A stretch of DNA of 64,000 nt, taken from positions 31,182-95,181 of the forward strand of contig BQKZ01000377.1 in the NCBI GenBank assembly GCA_036244855.1. The letters are read 5' to 3'. The notes beneath the pieces were generated by a model that ran no database searches, was not told the DNA's origin, and saw nothing but the letters and a program-made list of their open reading frames with translations. Shown in pieces: positions 49,213 through 56,445 of the stretch (its first letter is position 1; the number at the start of each line of letters is the position of its first letter). Made by a program: the position numbers and the translations under genes. This DNA comes from Temnopleurus reevesii (Eukaryota; Echinodermata; Echinoidea; Temnopleuroida; Temnopleuridae).

Positions 49213-52200
49213 AATCTATCTATCTTTTACCCTTACAAATTCTACTGTCAGAGCCAATATTTTATCTAGCCACATTAATTTTAGTGAATTCAAACTTGCA
49301 CATTAGAGGGTGATAAATTTCATATTTTGAAAGTTATTTGTGCAATGTCTGTTGGCATTCTGATGGGTTGAAGTTACAAAATTTGCGTTGAAATAAGTAA
49401 AATAATTATACAGTATTAACAATTTTTCAATTTTTGTTTTGATTGCAGGTGAATTCTGTATGGTTCAAGCTCTATCTGTATCACCTGGTGCAAAGTGGTC
49501 CTCCATCACTACTCTTAGTCAAGGGAAGCAGATTACGATATCTCCCATCAATTTTCCAGGTGAGTATCTAGCAAGTTGTTTTTATATCATTATGTCTGCA
49601 AGTGTTTCCTATCTAGTCTCTGATTCATGGGTTCTATACCATTGGTTAGCACAGCTATTTACTCCAAAAACTTCTCTCCTGTTTAAGTGCCAGAAAGCGA
49701 TGAGTGCGTATCATATATTTTTGATTCAAAACTATTAAGCTGGATAGCATGTTTATGAAGGAAAACAACAGCTTAAAAAACGAAGCATTAAAAAAGCCTT
49801 CATAAGATGTAGTTCCTGATTTAGCGCTGCAATGGACTTAGAATTTAATTAAACATTCTAAAATGTTTAATTTCAAATTTTTGTAAAGAAAAATCTACAG
49901 CATCAAAAGCATGAAATAAAACAAAACAAAGCATAATTGTTCCTGCAAAGCTTTGAGTATATCCATATTAGCAAGCTTACAAGCTTTGACTGTATGAGTG
50001 TATCTAACTGGACATGTGTTGTTTGCTATAAAAAATATTGTCCTGTTGGTTCATTGGTACAAACTGTTTTGCTCTAATTTTTGCCTTAGATTGTTGTTAA
50101 AACTCAAGCTATGTTTCCAAAAACTGTAATGATGCTATTTTCATTTTATTTCTTGAAGGAGTTTGATAGGTTACTCATCACGACATGGGGTCATGACCCG
50201 GGACTGGTTAGCAAATCAAACGCTCTCTTCACCATAAATGAAGCCCTTACTCACTCACCCTTGTATCTAAAAAGATATGGGTTCATGCTCTAAAAGATTT
50301 CACTTTCTTTTTATTTTCTTAGGAGTTTGATAGGTTACTCATAACGACGTGGGGTCACGACCCGGGACTGGTTAGCACATCCAACGCTCTATTCACGATA
50401 AATGACGCCCTCGCTCATTCTGCTGTACTTATTCAGGTAAGTTTCCAATATTAAAAGTCATTTGTTACACACACCCTCAAATCAGTCTCAGTTATTAAGA
50501 TTTCCTGACTGCAATTAAGTGTTTGAAACTTCCCAACTATATTAACACATGTTCTCTTCACTATAAATGACGCCCTTGCTCACTCTGGTGTACTTATTCA
50601 GGTAAGTTTCCAGAAAATAAGGTAATTTCATCTGTGTGACTACAAAGTTTGTATCGTTTACCAAAATTTATGGCTGCACTAAAATGTTTCAGTCTTTCTA
50701 ATCATTTCATTAACAAATGCTCCGTTCTCTATAAATGATACGCTTGCTCATTCAGCTGTACCTATTCAGGCTTCCAGAAAATAGATTGTTTATGTCGTGG
50801 CAGCTAAGTTACCAAAATTTAATTTCAGACTTGATGATGTTTTCAAGTGATGGGCAGACAGTGTGCAGGTGTGAAAAAGAGAGGGGGGTTAAATTTTACT
50901 CTTTAAAATTTTTCTGACAACAAAAAAAGAAAAGAAGAAAAGAAGAATGGGTTGTACATTTTATTCTGCAAAAAAGGCCTCATAATATTTTTTGCTTCTT
51001 ATACTATATTTTCCACAATTTTTGAGGGGCTTCTGTCTGACTCCACCCCACTGGGTATGCCCTTGGTATATTTTCCATATGTATAAAAATTAATTATGAT
51101 TAATGATCAATTTTCATTTCATTTCTACATTTTTTATGTCCAATTTTTCCTGTTCAGGGACACGGTTGGCTGAGTGATGGACAGACAGTATGCGTTCCAT
51201 TCCCTCTTGAGGGAAACTCTGGCAATGGTATGTACTCACTAGATGTTAAATCTATTAACAAATCAATACAATGCATGTAAAATATCAAGCTCAGATATGA
51301 CATTAATTCAAAATCATGATTCATGGAAAACATTACTTACAAAGTATTTGTTTTCATCTGCTGATTACATAAGCTGTTGGAGAAAATGTATGAAAGCAGA
51401 TTAACACTTAGCGACTGAACAGTCGGAAAACGCCCATCATTTTCAATGTGTTTTTGTAACCACTGGAACCATAAATATGGGGCTATGAGTGATAAATTTG
51501 GTGTGTGTGTGCAATCCTTATCCTACCAAGAAAAACATGTTCAGAATTATTTTCATAAATATGTGAGACAGGCAGTGAGAAAGCTATACAATCAATTTGT
51601 ACAGTCTGCAGTTGCTAATGGGTTTTAAACAAAAATACAAAAAGAGACTCTTGTTTTGGTTATACAAGAAACATTCAATGATAACAATCTTTTCATGCAA
51701 TTGTCAATCTTATTCAACCTTATTTTTCTTGTATGAGATCTTTTTTAGTTTCATGTAAGTGTAAGATTCTGTTGTTGTAAAGGAATGAATAACTTAGTAT
51801 TACCTTCTTTGATTTACTATTGGAAAAGTATATTTATATCCTTCACTTATATTGTCTTTTAAGTTTCTTCATTATTCTTTTCCTGACAGGGCACCTAACT
51901 CGCAGCACCATGCATACACACCAAACCATCAAGAAGCTCTCGGACGAGCTCGACCTCACACATTCCTGTGGCTACATCACGCNTGGTTCAAGCTCTATCT
52001 TTATCACTTGGTTCAAAGTGGTCCTCCATCACTACTCTTAGTCAAGGGAAGCAGATTACGATATCTCCCATCAATTTTTCAGGTAAGTTTACAACAGATT
52101 TGGGCCATTATATAAGGTTTGAATCATTTCCAAACTGTGGGGAAGGCATGGTAAATTTTATCAATGTGAATGTCATTGGTTACTTTTATTGGTGCAGTGT

Positions 52201-55200
52201 TGAAATATTCTCAAGCAATATAGCTAGTTCTGCTATAAAACATGATGTTCAATGTTAGCTTGTACCGTTTTATATATTGATAACCATGGACTTCAAAAAG
52301 TGTGCTGGAATATCGCTGCCTATTTATTGTTATTTTTACACTTTCATCTGATGGCTCTATACAATGCTTCCCTATTGCTACCACTTTTCACTTTGTGAAA
52401 TGGTTGAAAGTTATTTCCCCCAATGGTTATTGTTGTTCAGCACTTGGCATGGTTGTTCATATATTGATGAAATTCTTTTTCTTATAACCAATCTTATGCC
52501 AAAGATTGTTGTCCCTAAATACATATGAGTTCATGCCATTAATTATTTCACTTTCTTTTTTTCTCAGGAGTTTGATAGGTTACTCATAACAACATGGGAT
52601 CACGACCTGGGACTTGTTAGCACATCAAACGCTCTCTTCACCATAAATGAAGCCCTTACTCACTCACCCTTGTATCTAAAAAGATATGGGTTCATGCTCT
52701 AAAAGATTTCACTCTCTTTTTTTCTTAGGAATTTGATAGGTTACTCATAACAACATGGGGTCATGACCCAGGACTGGTTAGCACATCAAACGCTCTCTTC
52801 ACGATAAATGATGCCCTCGCTCACTCCGCTGTACTTATTCAGGTAAGTTTCCTGAAAATAAGGTAATTTAATCGGTACCACCTCAAAATTTATGTCGTTT
52901 ATCAAAATATGATGGCTGCACTAAACTGTTTCAAACTTTCTAATTATTTGATTAACAAATGCTCTGTTCACTATAAATGATGTGCTTGCTCATTCTGCTG
53001 TACCCATTCAGGGAAGTTTCCAGAAAACTAAGCTGTTGGTGTCATGCGAACTCTAAGTGAGCCTATGTTACCATATTTTAATTTCAGACTAAGTGATTTT
53101 CAATTAATATGCAGACAGTATACAGGCGTGAATAAATATACTTTATGTACTTTCTGACAACCAGAAAAAAAACCCCACAGTGATCTGACAATCAAAAAAG
53201 GCCTCACACTATATCATGCACCTTTTAGCTTGTTTTGTTTGTTTTCCACAATTTCGTGAGGGCTGCATGTCCCCTCTTTCTGCATCTTCCCCACTTGAAA
53301 GGCACCCGATAAATGTTCCATATGAATAAAAATTACTAATGATTAGTGATAAGTTTTCGATTCATGTTTACATTTTTTATATCCAATCTCTCCTGTTCAG
53401 GGACACGGTTGGCTGAGTGATGGACAGACAGTATGTGTTCCATTTCCTCTTGAAGGAAACTCTGGGAATGGTATGTGACTACTTTTTAAATTTTTAACAG
53501 AAGTTAATTTTATGAAAGAATCAACACAACAAAATATCGAGCTCTGACATGACATTTACTCGAGATCATGATTCACTAAATGTTACCAACAATGTGTTCA
53601 TTTTCATCTTGGAGAAAATGCACAAAAGCAGATTAACCTTTAGCGATTGAACTGCCCCAAATCACCCATCATTTCCAATGCGCTTTTGTAGCCATGGTAA
53701 GCATTCTCGTGGGGATATGAGTGATAAATTAGCTACATGTGCAATTCTTATGTTCTTTTTGGAAAAAAAATCTTACAAGGAAAACTATGAACATATTCAG
53801 AATTATTTCACATCCTACATAAAAATATAAGACAGGCATCATTAATGCTTCACCTTGGAATTGAATACTTATTTCATGTACATATTCTATCTTTGAAGTT
53901 TGTTCATTGTTCTTTTCTTGTCAGGGCACCTAACTCGCAGCACCATGCATACACACCAAACCATCAAGAAGCTCTCGGACGAGCTCGACCTCACACATTC
54001 CTGTGGCTACATCACGCTCCTCAAATCAGGCTGCCCGACACCACAACATCATCCATCGCCTAGCAATCAATGTGCTGTCAAGGGAGATGGAGCTGAGAGT
54101 CGTCTGACCGCATCCCAGCTCAGCGAGGCGTTGGATGATGATGAGGGGTCAAAGGTCAAGCGAGAGGTCGGTGGAGAGGGGAATGAGGGCGGGAGACTGG
54201 ACATCGAGAAGGTCAAGGATTCAATGCAGCTGCCACTTGAAACAAGAGAGGTACATTACACTTTAATTCTTTGTTCAGATTTGAAGCTCATGAAAAGACG
54301 CTTCATAAATGTAAACGATTATATTCAAATTATGATAAAAGATTAATGATGCCACATTGTAAATTATAAACAGCCACAATTTAAACTTTTGATTTTGATC
54401 AATTCTACCCTATCAAAGCGAAGGTCCTTACAAACTTGTGATTTTTATTTGTCTCAAACCTGAAGTGTTCTTGATTTGTACATAAAGTTAAGCATTCAAC
54501 TTTCGTGTTTTTTTCAGACAAATGTTTTAATTGTGTGTAAGTTTGTTAATTATGATCCTTTTACCTGTTTGCTACATATTTTGCTTAAAAAAGTTGTTGG
54601 ATACCAGCAAAGAAATAGTCTCAAAATGTTACGATGACTACTTTTCAAGGTATGAATGTATTTCTAAAATGTAAAAGGGGTGAAAAAATGACCCACCCCC
54701 ATTTGCAGAGCTTCTAAATAGTATGATTTTATGTTATTTATTAGGATTTTTCAATAAAAATAGGATACTTATAGGACAAAATAGGAAATCGTGTTAAGTC
54801 CTTGAGATACAGTGTTGGAAAGTGCAGGGAATCTAAGAATATGATATTTTTTTCAGAAAATATGATTTTTATGCTATTATAATGAATTTTTTTTTAATAT
54901 GATGTTTGCAGCTCTGCTATTATCTTTATTTGATGCGACATTGATTTCTAAATTTTGATTCTGTAGGTGAATGATGGAAGCTCCAGGGTCCAAGCTGAAG
55001 AGACGGAGGCAAGCTGGGTTCTCCTTGACCTGTGTTTTGGTATCCCTCTCTTCGACGAGGTTGTCAATCAGGAGGTTTGCCAGAGGATTGCTGAAAGGCA
55101 GCTGTGTCAGAAGAAGAGCTTAGAAAACTTACTGCATTCAAGTCGGAAGTTGTCACTGCAGCTGCTCAACTTTATAGCAAGGCAACAGGTAAAGTGGGAA

Positions 55201-56031
55201 TGGAAGATGTTTTGGACAGGGCGAGAGAGATGGGGAAAGGATGATTTGAGGGATAGAGTGAAACAGAGATGGTGATGGAGAAAGGGAGAGAGATTGAGAG
55301 AGAAAGAGAGAGAGGGAGGGGAGGGAGAGAATGGGAGGGATGATTGACGGAGGGAGAGAGGGACATAATGACAGAGGGAGGGAGGGAATGATGAAGGCAG
55401 GGAGGGAAGGAGTGAAGGATCAAGGATGGGCAGGAGAGGGAAGGAAGATTTAAGGGAGAGAGGTATAGGCAGATGGGGAAAGGAAGAATGGTTGGAGGGA
55501 GGGAGGAATTGAAGGACTGAAGGATGAAAGGAAGGAAAGGAGAGTAAGGAGGTAATAAATTAAAAAAAATAAAAAAAGAAAGAAAGAAGGGAGTTAGGGA
55601 ATGAAGGGAGGGAAGGAAGTGCAGCCACAAGCAAATTACAATGTCCATTTGCCCAAAATGATTTAAAGGGACTAAGCAGGTGTTTAGAGTATAAATAATT
55701 TACAGGGTCGCTAACAATAATGGGATAGGACATGGCAAGCCGGGTTAATCTTTCATTACTGTTTGCCCCTTTGACATCATTACCATCATTTATTGCACTC
55801 AGTATTCCTAAAATCAATATGGATTACTTTTACCCCATGATAACACATTCTCCCTTCTTCTATTTCACCTTTTTTCACCAGGACTTGCCCGTCGTGCCAG
55901 ACTTGCCAGCGGATGCTGCGATGACACCCTCATCAACCCAACGCAGCCAGTCCCCGACCCTTCCGTATCCAACGAGGAATCTAGTGTTTAGTGATGGTAA
56001 ACTGGATGTATGGGACCCTACAATGAGGTGA
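33641..56031 (+). CDS. FAM91A1: FAM91A1 orthologue (TBC1D23/WDR11-associated trafficking protein), 5' exon missing
   Basis: Nineteen plus-strand coding exons in consistent phase give 839 codons including the stop, beginning at the residue matching about position 27 of the human protein (human FAM91A1 is 838 residues). Diagnostic stretches: [136 protein letters not shown]91A1 binds TBC1D23 and WDR11 and helps golgins capture endosome-derived vesicles at the trans-Golgi. The locus is a patchwork of two haplotypes: single N at 47832 and 51983, with several exons appearing twice. Exon-sized decayed duplicates lie in many introns. One copy of exon 12 carries an in-frame TAA. Exon numbers are mine, with the unseen first coding exon as 1. 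Confidence 0.96.
34228..34605. repeat. Long (TCA/ATC)n microsatellite
   Basis: Nearly 380 bases of CATCAT triplets with interruptions such as AACATC and GAATTCATAAACATC. It ends about 80 bases before FAM91A1 exon 3. Confidence 0.95.
34688..34897 (+). CDS. FAM91A1: FAM91A1 exon 3
   Basis: Acceptor tatattctccag before 34688, donor GCTGATT|GTGAGT after 34897; 210 bases covering [15 protein letters not shown] to NFTAADC. Confidence 0.95.
34979..35300 (+). pseudogene. Two partial tandem copies of FAM91A1 exon 3
   Basis: Block 35011-35092 reads [20 protein letters not shown] through NFTAADC and ends in a strong donor (GACT|GTAAGT). Block 35197-35283 reads [19 protein letters not shown] then degenerates without a donor. 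Both lack the exon's 5' part and acceptor. The spacer is G-rich and repeated with them, giving a period of roughly 180-190 bases. Confidence 0.85.
35438..35505 (+). CDS. FAM91A1: FAM91A1 exon 4
   Basis: Acceptor ttcattcttcag, donor TCCAAG|GTAATT; 68 bases encoding [18 protein letters not shown] and RSSK. Confidence 0.96.
35547..35812 (+). repeat. tRNA-derived SINE
   Basis: It has a polymerase III A box (TGGTATAGTGG, 35557-35567) and B box (GGTTCGAATCC, 35600-35610) at tRNA spacing. A body with CCACATTGTGCTGCACTCAA follows, then a 3' end with AAAGCGCCTTGAGTACTTC and ATACGTCCGCTATAAAAA. It has a relative at 46684-46935 and a 3' piece at 41218-41335. Confidence 0.85.
37131..37250. repeat. Hairpin MITE, GGCCCCAGTCACA family
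   Basis: Starts GGCCCCAGTCACAT and ends ATGTGACTGGGGCC, exact inverted ends. Inside are the AACATGATTCAACATGAC and AACAAAGAGTCATGTGGAA arms. It is the best-preserved copy in the window. Confidence 0.85.
38731..38847 (+). CDS. FAM91A1: FAM91A1 exon 5
   Basis: Acceptor tcatccttcctag, donor ATAAGA|GTAAGG; 39 codons including [19 protein letters not shown] and [17 protein letters not shown]. Confidence 0.96.
39540..39587 (+). pseudogene. 5' half copy of FAM91A1 exon 6
   Basis: After an acceptor-like ttgttttag the 48 bases match the start of exon 6 ([15 protein letters not shown]). The match then stops abruptly. A direct repeat ATTATAATTGGAA flanks the copy on both sides. Confidence 0.8.
40049..40139 (+). 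CDS. FAM91A1: FAM91A1 exon 6
   Basis: Acceptor cttgtatctaatag, donor GTACATA|GTGAGT; 91 bases encoding [19 protein letters not shown] and [10 protein letters not shown]. Confidence 0.94.
40679..40741 (+). CDS. FAM91A1: FAM91A1 exon 7
   Basis: Acceptor gcttcatccacag, donor ATATCAG|GTAATG; 63 bases encoding [20 protein letters not shown], matching human LYNKGFIYLDVPI. Confidence 0.93.
40798..40963. repeat. MITE, GGGTTGTGTTTCATAAAGCTG family
   Basis: Left arm GTGTTTCATAAAGCTGTTTG with TAGATCTATGCACGACT. The right arm returns AGATCTATGAACAGCTTCATG with AAATACAACCC. Inner arms are GGTGATCC and GGATCACC. Second copy 41560-41732; a fragment is near 9830-9900. Confidence 0.7.
41218..41335 (+). repeat. 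3' fragment of tRNA-derived SINE
   Basis: TAAAGCCAGGGTAATA, TGAGTGCTT and AAGCGCTCTATAAAAGC match the 3' end of the SINE at 35547-35812. An ATT triplet run follows. Confidence 0.6.
41560..41732. repeat. MITE, GGGTTGTGTTTCATAAAGCTG family, second copy
   Basis: Ends GGGTTGTGTTTCATAAAGCT and TGATGTAACACAACCCA. The inner arms are GGTGACCCTTTC and GAAAGGGTC. It lies in the same FAM91A1 intron as the 40798 copy. Confidence 0.7.
42068..42174 (+). CDS. FAM91A1: FAM91A1 exon 8
   Basis: Acceptor ctttccttgcag, donor GCAGAG|GTAAGG; 107 bases encoding [20 protein letters not shown] and [16 protein letters not shown] 150-base purine tract follows the donor. Confidence 0.97.
42394..42880 (+). pseudogene. 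Three upstream tandem copies of FAM91A1 exon 9 with stop codons
   Basis: Copies start at 42394, 42566 and 42743, each after a usable cag acceptor, with a period of about 172-177 bases that includes the preceding intron end. Copies 1 and 2 read [20 protein letters not shown] (or [11 protein letters not shown]) through [16 protein letters not shown] and a TAA. Copy 3 ends [12 protein letters not shown] and TGA. None has the exon's 3' end or donor. If spliced in they would truncate the protein near one third of its length. Confidence 0.88.
42918..43072 (+). CDS. FAM91A1: FAM91A1 exon 9 (functional copy)
   Basis: Acceptor tttgatatatcag, donor AAGAA|GTATGT; 155 bases encoding [40 protein letters not shown] and [10 protein letters not shown]. 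It is the only one of four copies with a donor in phase with exon 10. Confidence 0.93.
43636..43873 (+). CDS. FAM91A1: FAM91A1 exon 10
   Basis: Acceptor aatctttctcacag, donor TCGCCG|GTAAGA. An acidic Ser-rich linker ([19 protein letters not shown]) is followed by the invariant [20 protein letters not shown] and GNLSP. Confidence 0.97.
44533..44619 (+). CDS. FAM91A1: FAM91A1 exon 11
   Basis: Acceptor ccattggattctag, donor GATCGG|GTAAGT; 29 codons, [20 protein letters not shown] and SFLAELDR. Confidence 0.97.
45185..45270 (+). CDS. FAM91A1: FAM91A1 exon 12, with in-frame TAA
   Basis: Acceptor tatttttatgacag, donor TTCCTCAG|GTAATA; 86 bases, phases fit exons 11 and 13. It reads VVEGEAQR, then TAA at 45224-45226, then [15 protein letters not shown]. 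Human has Tyr at this place (GEAQRYF), so a single base (TAT or TAC to TAA) would explain it. Only one haplotype of this exon is present in the window. Confidence 0.88.
45889..46017 (+). CDS. FAM91A1: FAM91A1 exon 13, haplotype 1
   Basis: Acceptor ttttttatttcag, donor AATTATGA|GTGAGT; 129 bases encoding [19 protein letters not shown] and [20 protein letters not shown]. The near-identical haplotype-2 copy is at 48160-48288. Confidence 0.94.
46637..46993 (+). pseudogene. Decayed copy of exon 13 split by a SINE
   Basis: 46650-46687 (GCATGGGTACAAGCTTACTA, AGGTGTGAAG) and 46936-46993 (TTACTGGGTCTAGAGG, GTACTCAACGAAAATGATGA) are the two halves of an exon-13 copy. A SINE is inserted at the Ser-Leu codons of CESLLGL. 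Confidence 0.82.
46687..46935 (+). repeat. tRNA-derived SINE inserted in an exon copy
   Basis: A box TGGTGCAGTGG (46691-46701) and B-box-like GCATTCGAACCCC (46733-46745), then CCACATTGTGCTGCACTCAA as in the SINE at 35547. It is diverged from that copy. Confidence 0.8.
47008..47132 (+). pseudogene. Second decayed copy of exon 13
   Basis: GACCCAGAGGGTATGACTAA through TTATGA and a good donor (GTAAGT) match exon 13. The 5' end has a frameshifting change near ACAAAGAATATC and there is no acceptor. Confidence 0.82.
47548..47635 (+). CDS. FAM91A1: FAM91A1 exon 14, haplotype 1
   Basis: Acceptor atattattttgcag, donor CCGGAG|GTATGT; 88 bases encoding [20 protein letters not shown] and QHIGPAIPE. The haplotype-2 copy is at 48786-48873. 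Confidence 0.95.
47832..47832. other. Single-N junction inside FAM91A1
   Basis: After it the sequence steps back to intron 12: the AATAATAAT tract and TAATGACACTCAAGCATTA at 47922 onward repeat 45680 onward. Exons 13 and 14 are then repeated. Confidence 0.92.
48160..48288 (+). CDS. FAM91A1: FAM91A1 exon 13, haplotype 2
   Basis: Same 129-base exon with synonymous differences and intact splice sites (ttaatttcag; AACTATGA|GTAAGT). A short decayed piece of the same exon follows at about 48358-48402. Confidence 0.93.
48786..48873 (+). CDS. FAM91A1: FAM91A1 exon 14, haplotype 2
   Basis: Identical protein to 47548-47635 with several third-position changes. Acceptor gcttttctttgcag, donor CCAGAA|GTAAGT. 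Confidence 0.94.
49152..49223. repeat. (TCTA)n microsatellite
   Basis: About 17 TATC/TCTA units with one CAAT interruption. Confidence 0.95.
49449..49559 (+). CDS. FAM91A1: FAM91A1 exon 15
   Basis: Acceptor tttgattgcag, donor TTCCAG|GTGAGT; 37 codons including [20 protein letters not shown] and [18 protein letters not shown] truncated haplotype-2 copy (33 codons, ending at 52082) follows the N at 51983. Confidence 0.95.
50159..50293 (+). pseudogene. Upstream copy of FAM91A1 exon 16 ending in a stop
   Basis: Matches exon 16 for about 28 codons ([32 protein letters not shown]), then diverges to [10 protein letters not shown] and TAA with no donor. The allelic copy at 52568 has the same ending and a better acceptor (ttctcag). 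Confidence 0.85.
50323..50436 (+). CDS. FAM91A1: FAM91A1 exon 16, haplotype 1
   Basis: Acceptor ttattttcttag, donor ATTCAG|GTAAGT; 38 codons [20 protein letters not shown] and [17 protein letters not shown]. The haplotype-2 copy is 52729-52842. Confidence 0.95.
50545..50775 (+). pseudogene. Two 3'-end copies of FAM91A1 exon 16
   Basis: 50545-50602 ([14 protein letters not shown], ending TTATTCAG|GTAAGT) and 50712-50770 (CTATAAATGATACGCTTGCT, ending TATTCAGG without GTAAG) are further decayed copies of the 3' part of exon 16. The second haplotype has the matching piece near 52960-53015. Confidence 0.8.
51158..51227 (+). CDS. FAM91A1: FAM91A1 exon 17, haplotype 1
   Basis: Acceptor tttttcctgttcag, donor GGCAATG|GTATGT; 70 bases [20 protein letters not shown]. 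Haplotype 2 is at 53401-53470. Confidence 0.93.
51890..51982 (+). CDS. FAM91A1: FAM91A1 exon 18, haplotype 1, cut by a single N
   Basis: Same as the start of the exon at 53925 ([20 protein letters not shown]). It stops at the N at 51983 in the codon after GYIT. Sequence beyond the N returns to exon 15. Confidence 0.9.
51983..51983. other. Single-N junction inside FAM91A1
   Basis: Joins exon 18 of one haplotype to the middle of exon 15 of the other. Exons 15-18 are then repeated. Confidence 0.93.
51984..52082 (+). CDS. FAM91A1: FAM91A1 exon 15, haplotype 2, 5' truncated
   Basis: 33 codons from [11 protein letters not shown] to SINFSG-side donor TTTCAG|GTAAGT; the first four codons are lost at the junction. 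Confidence 0.9.
52568..52702 (+). pseudogene. Upstream copy of exon 16 ending in a stop, haplotype 2
   Basis: Allelic to 50159-50293, with GHD changed to DHD and the same RYGFML ending and TAA. Confidence 0.82.
52729..52842 (+). CDS. FAM91A1: FAM91A1 exon 16, haplotype 2
   Basis: 38 codons, same protein as 50323-50436; acceptor ttttttcttag, donor ATTCAG|GTAAGT. Confidence 0.93.
53401..53470 (+). CDS. FAM91A1: FAM91A1 exon 17, haplotype 2
   Basis: Acceptor tctcctgttcag, donor GGGAATG|GTATGT; same peptide as 51158-51227. Confidence 0.93.
53925..54250 (+). CDS. FAM91A1: FAM91A1 exon 18
   Basis: Acceptor tcttttcttgtcag, donor AGAGAG|GTACAT; 326 bases. It starts [17 protein letters not shown] and GYITLLKSG (human CGYVTMLN region), then a variable acidic linker ([20 protein letters not shown]). 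Confidence 0.94.
54967..55188 (+). CDS. FAM91A1: FAM91A1 exon 19
   Basis: Acceptor tttgattctgtag, donor CAACAG|GTAAAG; 74 codons with [20 protein letters not shown] and [21 protein letters not shown] 350-base GGGA-rich purine tract follows (55260-55620). Confidence 0.97.
55260..55620. repeat. Polypurine GGGA/GAGA tract
   Basis: Almost pure purine on the plus strand over about 350 bases. Minus-strand open frames over it are low complexity and not genes. Shorter tracts of the same kind occur at 42183-42335 after exon 8. Confidence 0.9.
55882..56031 (+). CDS. FAM91A1: FAM91A1 exon 20 (terminal)
   Basis: Acceptor tttttcaccag; 49 codons then TGA at 56029-56031. It ends [16 protein letters not shown], matching the human LIFKDGVLSEW element. 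It lacks the final hydrophobic residues of the human tail. Confidence 0.93.
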   Translation, partial: DLPVVPDLPADAAMTPSSTQRSQSPTLPYPTRNLVFSDGKLDVWDPTMR

Positions 56032-56039
56032 ACTGCTCA

Positions 56040-56445
56040 TCCTCCACTGCGTCCCAGGACACCGTTGTAATCACATCCATGCAGCCAGTCTCCCACATTG
56101 TACAACAACAAAATTCTAGTGTTCAGTGACGGTAAATTGGGTGTATTGGACCCTGAAATGAGGTGAATTACCCCCTTCACCACATCCCTTGTGGCACAAT
56201 TATCAACTCGGCAAAGTCGGTTTCTCACACTACACTGCCAAAAATCTAGTGTTTAGTGATGGTAAACTGGATATATGGGACCCTACAATGAGATGAACTG
56301 TCCCTCCCCTTCCTTTCACCAAACCCTCTTTGATACCATCATCAACTCAGTGCAGCTCGTCTCCCACACCTCTACACCGCCAAGAATCTAGTTTTCAGTG
56401 ATGGTAAACTTGGTGTGTGGGACCCCAGAATGATGTTGACTGCCT
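56040..56445 (+). repeat. Three tandem copies of the end of FAM91A1 exon 20
   Basis: Blocks at about 56116-56166, 56247-56296 and 56387-56435 repeat CTAGTGTTTAGTGATGGTAA, ACTGG and TGGGACCCTACAATGAG, with AGCCAGTCTCCCACA-type spacers. The period is about 130-145 bases. The middle copy is closest to the exon. They lie downstream of the stop, so at most in the 3' untranslated region. Confidence 0.85.

Noticed and set aside
55172..55648. 158-codon minus-strand frame
   Set aside because: Low-complexity Pro/Leu/Ser encoded by the complementary polypurine tract.
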